A DNA stretch of 64,000 bases from positions 9,881,001-9,945,000 of the forward strand of contig CM075777.1 in assembly GCA_037974665.1 (NCBI GenBank), written 5' to 3'. This DNA is from Ehretia macrophylla. Lineage: Eukaryota > Streptophyta > Magnoliopsida > Boraginales > Ehretiaceae. Positions 54,048 to 64,000 of the stretch are shown here, in pieces (position 1 is the first letter of the stretch; every line of letters begins with the position of its first letter). Under the pieces are notes generated by a model. That model saw only the letters and a list, made by a program, of their open reading frames with translations, had not been told where the DNA came from and searched no databases. The translations under genes were made by a program, and so were the position numbers.

Positions 54048-56639
54048 ATGACAACATCCAAGAGAGTTGGCGCTCTTCTTCTCTATATTTTGTTTCTCTT
54101 TATACTTCCTCTGCACATCACATCATCACCAACAACAGAAGCAAAAGCTCTTGTGAGATGGAAGAAGAGCTTATTATCATCATCATCTCCTACTCTCAAT
54201 TCATGGTCTCTTGCCAACATCACAAACCTCTGCAAATGGACAGGCGTAACCTGCAATTCTAATGGAACTGTTTCTGAAGTAAACCTTTATGATGCAGGGC
54301 TCACAGGGACACTTGATCAACTTAATTTCACTTCATTTCCTAATCTCATCCATCTCGATCTCTCTTCTAACAACCTCAACAGTTCTATACCTTCTGGTAT
54401 TGGGAACCTCTCCAACCTTACATCCTTGAACTTCAGTGTAAATTATTTGGATGACATCATACCATAAGAAATAAGTAACCTTCAGAAACTACAGAGCTTA
54501 GACCTTGGCCATAATCGTTTGAAGACTCCTGATTGGTCCAAGTTCAAAAGCATGCCTTTGTTGAGAGGTATCAGCTTTTCTCAAAATGAACTCACCGGAG
54601 AATTCCCAGATTTCATATTGAGCTGTTATAATCTCGTAATCCTTCTTTTGTACACAAACAATTTCAATGGGTCTATTCCCGAATCATTGTTCACAAATTT
54701 GAGACAACTTGAGATCCTAGACCTAAATGAAAATTTATTTGAGGGGCCATTGCCATCAAATTTTACCAAGCTATCCAAGCTAAAAATACTTTCCCTTGCA
54801 AACAACGGGTTCTCTAGCTCAATTCCTGATGCTATGGGTTCAATACCTAGTCTTCAACTCATTTCATTGCGTAACAATTCACTTGAAGGAAAGATTCCAT
54901 CTTCTCTAGGCCAACTCAGACACCTGGAATATTTAAATCTTGCTAGGAACTATTTGAATTCTTCAATTCCTTTTGAGTTCGGTCAATGCAAGAATCTTAT
55001 CGGCTTGGGTCTATACTCAAACTCACTTTCGGGTGACTTACCGTTGTCACTCTCCAATTTAACCAAATTGGAATTTCTTTGGTTGAGCAACAATAGCTTA
55101 TCAGGGAATATCCCATCGTCCATTTGCAATGCAAGTTCGCTTGCGGAGCTTGATCTTTCCAGTAACAAACTGAATGGCATTATTCCACGGTGCTTTGGAC
55201 ACTTCAGCAGTCAACTCGATGATTTGAACTTGAGCCAAAATAACCTATCAGGGAACATGCCGTTGTCGTTGATTTGTAATGCAAGTTCCCTTGATCTTTC
55301 CGATAACAAATTGAATGGCACTATTCCACAATGCTTGGGTAACTTCAACAGCAGACTCATTTTCTTGAAGTTGAGCAACAATAGCTTATCAGGTTATATC
55401 CCATCGTCCATTTGCAATGCAAGTTCCCTTGATTGGCTTGATCTTTCGGATAACAAACTGAATGGCATTATTCCACGATGCTTGGGTAACTTCAGCAGTG
55501 GACTCCGAATGTTACATCTTGGCAATAATCAGTTGCACGGCACCATTCCAGGGACATTTGGGAAAGCAAACCGTTTGAAGATTCTTGTCTTGCAGGGCAA
55601 TCGATTGCAAGGGCCATTGCCGCAAACATTGGCCAATTGCGGCTTATTGGAAATACTGGATATTGGAAACAATCTCATAAATGATTCATTCCCCCAGTGG
55701 ACAGAGACTCTTCCACAGCTTCAAGTTCTTGTATTGAGATCTAACCAATTTCATGGCTCAATTGGAAGGTCCAAGACTGAGTCTCCGTTCCCTAAATTGA
55801 AGATTTTTGACATTGCCAACAATGAGCTGACTGGATTTCTGCATAATGCTCACTTTGAACATTTCAAAGCCATGATGAATGCTAGTGAACAAGCACAGAG
55901 CAGGAGAACTGGTCAAAGCCAAGTCTATGATGTTTTTATATCAATGATGGTGAAACGGCAGGGGTTCATTTATGCAGTGAACAAGACAACTACTGATCAA
56001 AACCAATATTATGAAGTTGACATTACACTATTCCTAAAAGGGCATGAGTTAAGTGATGCACCCATTCTGAGAGTCTTGACAACAATTGATTTATCCAATA
56101 ATAGCTTCCAAGGCGAGATTCCAAGTTCAATTGGAAAACTTAAATTCCTCCGGTCTCTTAACCTATCGCATAACAGCCTCACAAGCAATATCCCACCCTC
56201 ACTGGCAAATTTGACCAATCTTGAAACATTAGACCTTTCTTCAAATCAGTTAGTTGGGAAAGTTCCAATTCAGCTGATCGAGATGACATCTCTTGAAGTC
56301 TTCAATGTTTCATACAATCAATTGGTCGGACTCATACCTCACGCTACCCAGTTTAATACATTTGAAAATGGCTCATACATAGGGAACGCTGCATTATGTG
56401 GATTTCCCTTGACAAAAAAAATGTGTGAAGATGATGATGAAGCGCCACAAGAAAATGTTGATGATGATTCAAATAATTCCAGTGAATTTGAGTACTGGGA
56501 TGCTGCGCTAAGTGGGTGTGGATGTGGAATGTTATTCGGCATGATTATTGGAGCTCTTTTTATCTCATCTGAGAAACTGAAATGGCTTGATAGGAGAAGT
56601 GGCAGAAAGTATAGGAGGAGAGCCATAAGACCATTATGA
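54048..56639 (+). pseudogene. Chimeric LRR receptor-like gene (RLK-type N-terminus, Cf-type RLP C-terminus) with one nonsense codon
   Basis: One intronless frame of 863 sense-equivalent positions broken only by TAA at 54465-54467 (codon 140, DDIIP-stop-EISNLQ). Order: signal peptide (1-27), LRRNT (NLCKWTGVTCN), then LRRs that read like MIK2/At1g35710-type kinases (KTPDWSKFKSMP, LTGEFPDFIL). From about 55080 the LRRs read like Cf-9-type RLPs (NNSLSGNIPSSICNASSL, NKLNGIIPRC), with an island near 55860-56050 (MMVKRQGFIYAV), final LRRs, an acidic stretch (EDDDEAPQENVDDD), a membrane helix GCGCGMLFGMIIGALFI with GxxxG spacing and a short basic tail. There is no kinase. RLPs detect extracellular microbial ligands with SOBIR1. 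ATG 53886 is in frame, but 54048 gives the signal peptide. If the TAA is real, only a 139-residue stub is made. Confidence 0.85.
55083..55517 (+). repeat. In-frame tandem repeat of a two-LRR unit
   Basis: Three consecutive units start at 55083, 55230 and 55371 (147, 141 and 147 bp), each reading about LSNNSLSGxIPSSICNASS then LDLSDNKLNGIIPRC. DNA identity between units 1 and 3 is high. The middle unit lacks two codons. Unit number changes in frame, so this can alter LRR count without breaking the gene. Confidence 0.85.
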
Positions 56640-57240
56640 GTGCTCACAGGTGGCTATCCTAAAGAAGAAGAAATTAAGTTTTCAGAATGGGGTTACTTTC
56701 ACCCAACTTGTTATATTGTTTTTCTCATATTTGTGATTAAGTTGCGTCAAAAAATATAATAGTTTTGTATTAGTTATTGTAATATCCCAATGTTCTACGT
56801 TGTAAAATCACGTGTAGTTACTTTATAAGCGTGTATTAAAAGTCTTGTTTAATTAATATATAATTATATTTGGATCGATATTTTTCTTGTTTACAACATT
56901 TTTTTAATCTTGCACGTGTACAAATTTAATATTTTTAAATAAATAACATTAAGGCTTCAAACCAATACTGTTTGATATTTAGGCTCTAGTATAATATTAA
57001 ATTCCATCTCATCTAAAAATTTAAGTTAATAGAGAGGAATTATTATATCTATTCATTATTTTTCAATGAATACTATATTGCTTACGAAACCCTTCCAATC
57101 CCTTAAAACAGCTACACCTGAATATCTTTAGATTCAACAAAAAATAGATTGTCCTACTACTTACACATAGTAAATATTTTAAGAAATAAAAACTTTTAAA
57201 AATATCAACGGAAGGGTATGACTATGAGATAGAACCACTA
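56640..57240. other. 3' flank of LRR copy 2
   Basis: AT-rich, with an AATAATAA-type polyadenylation environment but no distinct feature. It is absent from copy 1, being inside the 2,853-bp deletion. A weak copy of the CTCATCTAAAAATTTAAG repeat lies at 57008. Confidence 0.4.
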
Positions 57241-58443
57241 ACCAACTGATACTTTGAACAGTTTCCCTTCAAGCAATCTACATACAATCAAGATTGAGAA
57301 ACTTAAAGACGGATAACCTTCATGCTTTGACATTCCATGGTCATAATATATGGCTTCTTTCTCCAACTAAAGTTCTTATGGAGTCCAACTTGATAAAGAC
57401 TATACTTGAAACTGGTATTCAAAAGCCTTGAAACTATCAACTCAACTACAACCAAGTTTGGGCACAAGATAATTCCAGTAGTAAAGGATGACATAAGTAC
57501 TAAAGCTCATTATCGAGCCCACTCTGTCATGATAATCAATGTTCCAAACTTCTATAACGACTTGTCAACCCTACAACGATGTGAAAAGAGATGTAGGTTT
57601 ATTCATCTATTTTGACACGCTTCGAGGGTGATGAACTTGATGCACCACCAGTACTTCCGTTGCAATCTTCAAGAGCTTTGGTTTCAGTTTTAGATGCCTT
57701 CTGCTTTTCTCCAACTTTTTGAGAGTTCTCTACAGATGTTGTGGCTGCATTGGGAAGGCCATCCTTTTTCTGATGATCCGGTTTTAGAACCTCAGGAACA
57801 TCTTTGACAGGGCCATCTGGGACTACATTTGACGACTATTCTAAAGCGTTCTCCATGGCGGATGAGAAGCCCTTGAGTAGGTCAACACCTGACTTGTACT
57901 GCTTCTCAAACATCATTTGAAGATATTGTCCTTGTTCCTCTATTCTCAGCTGTAGATTCCTTTGCATCTACAACAAATTGACGCAAACAATATCTATTAA
58001 TACCTGAGGACACCAAGACAACATGACCAGGATAGTACCCAAAGAGACGTGATTGTTAACCAAAAAACATAATGAAGGTAACGGGGAAAACACTATAGAT
58101 ACAGGACTTCATCGTATCCGTACTCTCCATATCCACTTGTTTAATGTTGAAGAAGGGAAATTCTTTAGAAGACATCAGTAGCAAAGGCAAAAGGAAAAGA
58201 CTTATAGTCACCAGTTTCATGCTTTATGTATTACCGTGTATTTCATGTTTTTGGCAATTTACCAATTGCACAAAAATGCAACCTGCCACAAGAGGCCTAA
58301 ATGCTATTTGAAAGAAAAATTATCAGTCAAAACTAAATTATTCAACATTTAATTATTAATGGCTTTAACAAAGAGTTTTTTTAATCACAAACATAGAAAA
58401 GGAAAATGAAATCTCTAACTGCTCAAAGAAGCTATCCATGAAT

Positions 58444-59129
58444 TGTTATCAGCGATATGACATATATATATATATATATATATATGTACACTGATTGTTA
58501 ATAAGAATTACAGATTGTAAATGTAAATTTAACAAAAATTCAATGCAGAATAAATAATTACTTAAATATGTAAAATAGATATTACAGTTTAGAAAAATTA
58601 AAATTGATAGAAATCCAAACCAAATAATATATTTTGATCGAGGCTTAAGTTGGACTCAATCTCCTTAAGACTTTAACGCCCTGCTACGGTGCTGACAGTT
58701 GATAGCGCAAGCCTCCTAAGATACAACGATCTAATCTTCTTGTAATAGGAGCACACCAAATTAGAAGAACCGGCGAACCCAAAAAATGTAAAACTCTCTC
58801 TATCTTAAACTAGAATGCTAATGATTGAAGAATTGCTTCTGTCTTTGTATCTTTAATTTCTTTATCTTCTCTGCTTTCTTTATTGTTCTTTCTCCTTCAA
58901 CTTCATGGCTATATATAGCAAAACCATGGCTTGAGATATTGGACCAACCAAATGGAAAACCAAAACCAACTTTCGGCTAGCTTTAACCATTGTCAAAAGG
59001 AGCTGTAATTCTTTATAGAAAAGCAAAGTGAACAACCAAAGTGTTCCATAATTTCAGCTGCAAAGTTCTTGAGCAGCCAGCCACCAAATGAGTTCACTAA
59101 AGTAGACTTTTCCATTCACATTGCCAACA
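58444..59129. mobile_element. Solo LTR, 686 bp, with 5-bp target duplication
   Basis: Starts TGTTATCAG and ends GCCAACA. TGAAT is duplicated at 58439-58443 and 59130-59134. The empty site is preserved in copy 1 (CCATGAATAACCATCC near 17744), which proves a later insertion into copy 2. It contains an AT dinucleotide run at 58459-58486 and a TATATATAGC promoter-like site near 58912. A related sequence lies at about 7020-7400. There is no coding capacity. Confidence 0.92.
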
Positions 59130-59279
59130 TGAATAACCATCCAGCTGAACCATAATGCATCTAGCTAGTAAATAATACCTCAAGCTGTTCATGCAGCCGC
59201 TTCTGAACCTTCATCTGTAATCGTAATGCCTTGGTGATCTCAATACCCCTGTAAGAGTAATGCATCAACATAAGATATT

Positions 59280-59345
59280 TGAGTTATATATATGTATATA
59301 TATATATATATACATATACCTATACATATACATATACATATATTT
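59280..59345. repeat. TA-rich microsatellite
   Basis: Runs of TATATATA and ATACATATACATATAC in an intron of the PHR1-like relic. No match in copy 1, where this part is deleted. Confidence 0.85.
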
Positions 59346-60675
59346 AAGTTAGTTGTTTGCCAGATGTACAACTCTGATGTGGACAAGAATTTGATAATCT
59401 GTTATTTCAGAGAAAACTATTCATCTACAATCCTTCTTTGGTTCCAGGAAATTGCTTACAAATAATTCCTTTTGTTCAACGACACTATACGGTACACACA
59501 CATCATAACAAAGTTCTCTTATGATCCTCTTTCTACTAAGTTACTTGCCCCCCCAAATTGTAATAGTTACTCTCCTAAATTCTTCAGAGTTTAGGGAGAC
59601 TAATAATTCAGGCGTATTTTTCCTGTCAATTACAGCATAATACAAAATTAAATGCAGTCATCTCCAAGGAAATCAGCATATGGCCAGGTCAGGAGGGAAC
59701 TAGATGCAGTGAGGCAAAGCAGTTATGGGAATGAGATTATGAAGGAACCCTTTAGGTGCACCCATTTGAGAGAGGGAATAAAGAAGGAAGGGGACTTGAG
59801 AACGACACCTTAGATACCTTCATAATTCATGGTTACAGAATCCAACAACTATTCTAGCTTAACTTTGAGCTGCTGTGGGCCTGACGAAGGCATAGCTAAA
59901 CACTCAGCAAAACGAGAAAACAAAAGAACTACTATGGCAAGTTGCAAATAATCCACTCAGACATGTAAACTTTGCATGATATGGGTGGAATTGGAAGGCA
60001 AAAAAGAGTCAGATTCAGAGACTTGTCTATGGATATCGAGTGGTTTCTAGTTCCACCCTTATACTTTATTCTCAAAGGGAGGGGTGACTCAAGTAAGAGT
60101 GCTAAAAGAGCAGGAAATTGTTCTAACAAATAATATATAAGGAGAAAATTATATTAGATGTAAGTTTACGTTATATTCAAACAATTCACATTATTAAACT
60201 CCATCAACCATAAATTGCACTCACGTTTTCAATTCCAGAGAGGAAAATTCGTCAATAGAAGTCGGTTTCTTGACCCTGCAAAACAGAAATGGCCTTTTTA
60301 ATTGGGTGATGACCAAAATTTTTATATGTTAGGACAATTAATGTCTGACTCAGATAAGGTTTAGAGCATAATCTGGTATTGCAGTTCGATTATCAACCAC
60401 AGATAAAAATAAGAAAGGTGAATATCAGAGCCAGAAGGAATATATGGGGAGAAATAGTGCACAATCCCAATTATTTATTACTGGAGCTCAAGTTGGGTTA
60501 TGTATCATACAAAATTCTAATACCTCCATCAACAGTCAAAGAGATTGATAACGAAGAAAAATAATTCAACTTTTAATATTTTTCATGCAGCAAGTTATAT
60601 ATCAATTATGAGGTGGGCCAGGGACAAGGGAAATTCGAACAAATATTAGATTTTAATTAGCACAGGTCAAACTAC

Positions 60676-61480
60676 ATCTTACTGAATGGATTTTGTAAAA
60701 ATAAGAGAATAGATTATACGATGTATCTATTTAAACAAATACTACGTCAAGGGTTGGTAGCATACTTATAATATAATCTTACAGACATTGTTCTGTGGAG
60801 GTAGATGTGCTACTGCCCAAAACTTTTTTAAGGATATGTAGTTGGTAGGCATGGTTCCAGACATTTACACTTACTCTATTATGTTAGATGGACTTTGCAG
60901 AAATAGGCACATTGAAGAAGCTTTATTATTTTTTTATGATGCAGAGGGCAAGAGATTGGTTCACTGTATTTCTATCTACAACATCATAATTGATGGACTT
61001 TGCAAGAGTGGGAAGCTTGATGGTGCTCGTAATATGTTCAATAATCTCGCATCCAAATGTTAAGATGTACACTGTAATGATAAATGGGCTTTGTCAATAA
61101 GGGAACCTGGAGGATGCAAAGAAGCTTTTTGCACATTGAAGGAAATGATTGCTTGCCAAATGACATTACTTATAATGTTATTGTCCAAGGATTCCTAAAA
61201 AAGCAGGGTATCTCTCATGATGCGATAATGTATCTTGAGCAAATGGTCAAAAGAGGTTTTTCACCTGATGCATCCACATTTTCAATCTTGATAGATCTAC
61301 TCCCAGAAAGGGGCCTTGACCTTTGTTTCAGAATATGATTCAAAAATTGGTTGTAAATGATAATAGAAATCTCCAAGTTTCATGTGCTGCGTTAGCTTCC
61401 TCACTTCAACACGAGATGTTGATAGTTGCGAAGACGGCTTCATCACTTCAACACGAGACGTTGACAGTTGTAAAGACGTG
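60676..61480 (+). pseudogene. PPR fragment, PPR4 (3' half)
   Basis: Starts abruptly at ACATCTTACTGAATGG (motif 9, ILLNGFCKN) fused to PHR1-like intron sequence. It carries a stop (YTMYLFK in place of YAMYLFK nearby, TATGTAG at 60836), an 8-bp deletion in GGTAGCATACTT, then a readable stretch 60842-61063 (YTYSIMLDGLCRNRHIEE). Further frameshifts occur at 61050 (GCATCCAAATG) and near 61120 and 61312. It ends in the same doubled CACTTCAACACGAGA tail as PPR3. It is clearly the PPR3-type paralogue. Confidence 0.88.
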
Positions 61481-64000
61481 ATCTCTAGGTTTTTGCAGCT
61501 TTGTTGTATTTCTACGCTGCTTATATTACTATAATTTCTAATTTGATTATATCTAGAAAGTAATTCTTACCATGTACAAGTTCTTTGGCACATTTCATGT
61601 TGAACCTGGGGAAATGTCTCTGTTTGTCTTTTCGAAATGCGACATTCATAAGTAGTCATGGTATTTTGTATAAAAAAAAAATGTCTAGAGAGAGATGCTA
61701 ATTTGTCATGAAAACAATTTTACTAATAAGAATGAGAACACTTGATCCATTTCGCCTGTTCATGCTATAAGGCACTTGTTGTGTGCACCACATAACTTTT
61801 ACAATAATCAGAAGGTAGGAAAGTTCGATTTAGAAGACTGCAGAATAAATAAGAAAATATAAAGGATGGATCTGGAATTGTATGTGATACTATATTAAGC
61901 ATCTTCGAGAATAATAAATACTCTATTCTAATGATGATGGCTTTTGATATCTTTTCTCGGGATAATGTATGAAGTTTCTTTGTATGGATGTTGTTCTTGT
62001 AAAACAACTCCATGTATCTATTGTGACTACTGGACATCAACATCAGCTGCCACGAAGGAATAACTCCATTGGAGCGGCAACTAAGCAAGATATGAGGTTG
62101 TCCTCTGCTTGAACTATGGAGCTAAATAGATCTTGGTTCACGTGCATTATCCTCTAGGGAAAATCTCTAGATACAGAAGATGCAGTATCAAATGAGATGT
62201 GGGAAGGCCATGTATTGAACCACTCTTCAAATTTAACAGATATTCGAGATTCACCCCTATTCACGTGAGTATATATGTAAATAACTTATTTGATTCACAC
62301 ATGAAAGATTTTTCTTGTGCTCCTCCCATTGGTATCTGTGGCATATTGCTTTTCATTCCACCATTGCATAATTGTGATATTTGCTTTATTTTTTGTAGCA
62401 GGAGACAACTGTGCTTCCAATCAAACATGTGACAAAGGTAGAGATTGTTATGGAGAATCTGTATATTTCTACTTTGAAGATGTCAGGAAGAAATTTGGCA
62501 AGCGATTTTATTTTGTTTAGATCTATCTGCCTTGAAAATGTACCTTGGCCTAACTGATACTTTTTCTCTTTCTTTTTTTGGCAAAGAAATTGCCTACCTG
62601 ACTTGGATTATGTTGTCTCGGATGATTATTTGCTTCTGCTACTAATTATTTAGTAAAATTTTCCTAATTTGTGGCGTCGTTAATGCTTTTTTCTCCACTT
62701 GTATTCGACAGGGTGGCACTTATCTTAAATGCCTTAACTGAACTGTAAGAGAGGAAAGTAGCTCGGCAGTATCCCTGCCTCGTTAATGTGGAATCAATTA
62801 AGCCTGCACACGGTTCAGTGCATTGATTTCATTTTTGCCTCTTCTTCTTTTCCTTGTTAATTTTCTCCACAAGCTAATGATTTCGGAATTTGGTTCTAGA
62901 AAATTCCAATTGATTTTGTTTTTATATGGCATTGCAGCAGTTGATTCTGACGTCTTGACTACATTGCTCCAATTTATATATGGTGATTCAAGAGGATGGT
63001 TTTTATGTTTGCAACCATTCATTGATTATTACACTGACTCTTGTATTTATCATATGAAAATCACTCCTTCCTGCAAGTATCATCAAAATGCAGCCTTGCG
63101 AGCTACATAACAACTAGATTCATTATTTGTCTTGAAAGATTGCAGCAGAGCTGCTGGCCAGCAATTAAACTCTTTGCTATGGTCGTAGTGAAAATCTTGT
63201 CCTTTGCATAAATCTTGTTGTGAAATTGACTTATTATGTCCAAAGACTAGAAATGCATGACAAAAGAAGTTTCTAACTTATGACAAGCAGAGGATCGGAT
63301 TTGTGCAAGGTATCATCGTAGCCACTTTGTTGTCAAGTGGTTTGCTATAATAAGGTGTTTGCGACTTGTATGCTCCTGTGATGTCTACGCTAATGTGTAA
63401 TTAAGAAGTCTGCTTGATTACATGTTTGTATAGACATCAGAGAATAATATCAGTTTCCAACACCTTATATAGCAAACATCCATAACTGTTTTGTTTTGCT
63501 CATGTAGTACGATACCTAAACGTTACAAGTTATGAAATTATCACACAATACAGAAAGATTTCATTACTTTGTTGGTTTTGACCCATGAGGAATTCACTTG
63601 TGCATGTAATTGCTGGATATATCTATGAATCATTCTGCCTTCTCTTTATTTCTGTTTCCTCATGTTCTGAAGGAACACAAATAGATTTTAATTGGCTATT
63701 GACTATGCCTTTTGATGACCCCTTTCTTGTGTGGCTAGCATAGATTTCAAATATATACTTGAAGGAGGTCAATAATACTTATTGAAAACTCCTATCATGT
63801 TCTTGCTGATGTTCGTGATATATTAAAGAATTTATTCAGGACTAGGAAAGACTCTTTCATCTGTTTGGACTATCATCAGTCTGGGAGAGAAAAGGTTGGT
63901 CCCACCTCATTTGAGAAGACTGATATCAGTTCATATTGTTTGAATAACAACTCTCAAGATTAGTTGCATAACTGAGTTTGGAATAAATCTAACCATGAAC
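61481..64000. repeat. PPR 3'-flank block, type II (copy 2)
   Basis: Follows 36692-39700 closely, but lacks about 0.2 kb near 37310-37440 and most of 38590-38990 (here the sequence jumps at TTGTGAAATTGACTTATTATGTCCAAAG near 63225). It includes the exon-like stretch at 62400-62519 and runs off the window end. No intact gene. Confidence 0.65.

Larger units (their letters stand above)
57599..60275 (-). pseudogene. PHR1-like MYB-CC transcription factor, copy 2: coiled-coil and C-terminal exons
   Basis: Minus strand, with GT-AG borders and matching phases. Exon 60225-60275 reads VKKPTSIDEFSSLELK. Exon 59179-59248 reads GIEITKALRLQMKVQKRL then HEQLE, the MYB-CC coiled coil with its LHEQLE hallmark. 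Exon 57599-57967 reads MQRNLQLRIEEQG and LQMMFEKQYKSG, continues through EVLKPDHQKKDG and ends KRVKIDE-TAA, like PHR1 (PKRPKIDN). One TAG falls after SAMENALE. A solo LTR sits in the intron between the last two exons. The MYB exons are absent; upstream of 60676 the sequence switches to a PPR fragment. PHR1 needs both halves, so this is nonfunctional. Confidence 0.82.

Noticed and set aside
56339-56647. 102-codon minus-strand frame at the LRR 3' end
   Set aside because: Shadow of the acidic juxtamembrane region and membrane helix of the LRR gene.
1-64000. CRISPR arrays, operons, phage or bacterial features
   Set aside because: Nothing of the kind; regular repeats here are microsatellites, LTR-internal repeats and coding LRR/PPR repeats, and the genome is eukaryotic.

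Overview
The window is nuclear DNA of a flowering plant, most likely a eudicot. It is AT-rich, holds plant-only gene families (Rf-like PPR genes, an LRR receptor with a Cf-type tail, a PHR1-like MYB-CC factor) and is full of plant transposons. The species cannot be named from the sequence alone. Only three complete coding sequences are convincing: two full-length P-class PPR genes (9320-11272 and 42008-43828) and a small GRF zinc-finger gene inside a transposon (24132-24467). Nearly everything else is decayed genes, duplicated flanks and mobile elements.

Layout. 1-2130: tail of a TRAF1/MUSE13-like MATH-gene relic plus dispersed repeats. 2450-5060: repeats and a CACTA-type transposase relic with a 203-bp tandem duplication. 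5050-13690: PPR gene 1, its 5' flank interrupted by two insertions, and its 3' flank carrying a MUSE13-like exon. 13680-20100: repeat block, then 'LRR + PHR1-like' segment copy 1 (LRR gene cut to its first 119 codons; PHR1-like MYB half retained). 20820-23150: repeats, a shrunken PPR 3' flank and a LINE relic. 23160-31073: a long solo LTR into which a 5.7-kb Mutator-like element (MULE) has inserted. 31074-34560: two inverted-repeat elements. 34802-39700: PPR pseudogene 3 and its 3' flank. 40430-47280: PPR gene 2, a tandem PPR fragment and flank. 47550-49460: MUSE13-like tail, repeat block and a 5S rRNA pseudogene. 50150-52980: an orphan PPR 5' flank with no gene and a MULE-type MITE. 53230-60675: 'LRR + PHR1-like' segment copy 2 (nearly full-length chimeric LRR receptor with one nonsense codon; PHR1-like coiled-coil half only). 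60676-64000: PPR fragment 4 and flank.

The region is a tandem and segmental duplication array in which two kinds of unit are interleaved: a PPR unit (5' flank, PPR gene, 3' flank with MUSE13-like exons) and an LRR-receptor plus PHR1-like unit. The two intact PPR proteins probably act on organellar, most likely mitochondrial, transcripts. By hand comparison they differ most at the RNA-specificity positions, as expected for restorer-of-fertility-like genes. The MULE has a broken mudrA-like transposase facing an intact GRF zinc-finger/membrane gene, an arrangement like that of the two MuDR genes. All duplication calls are my own reading of the sequence; no alignment or database search was run.
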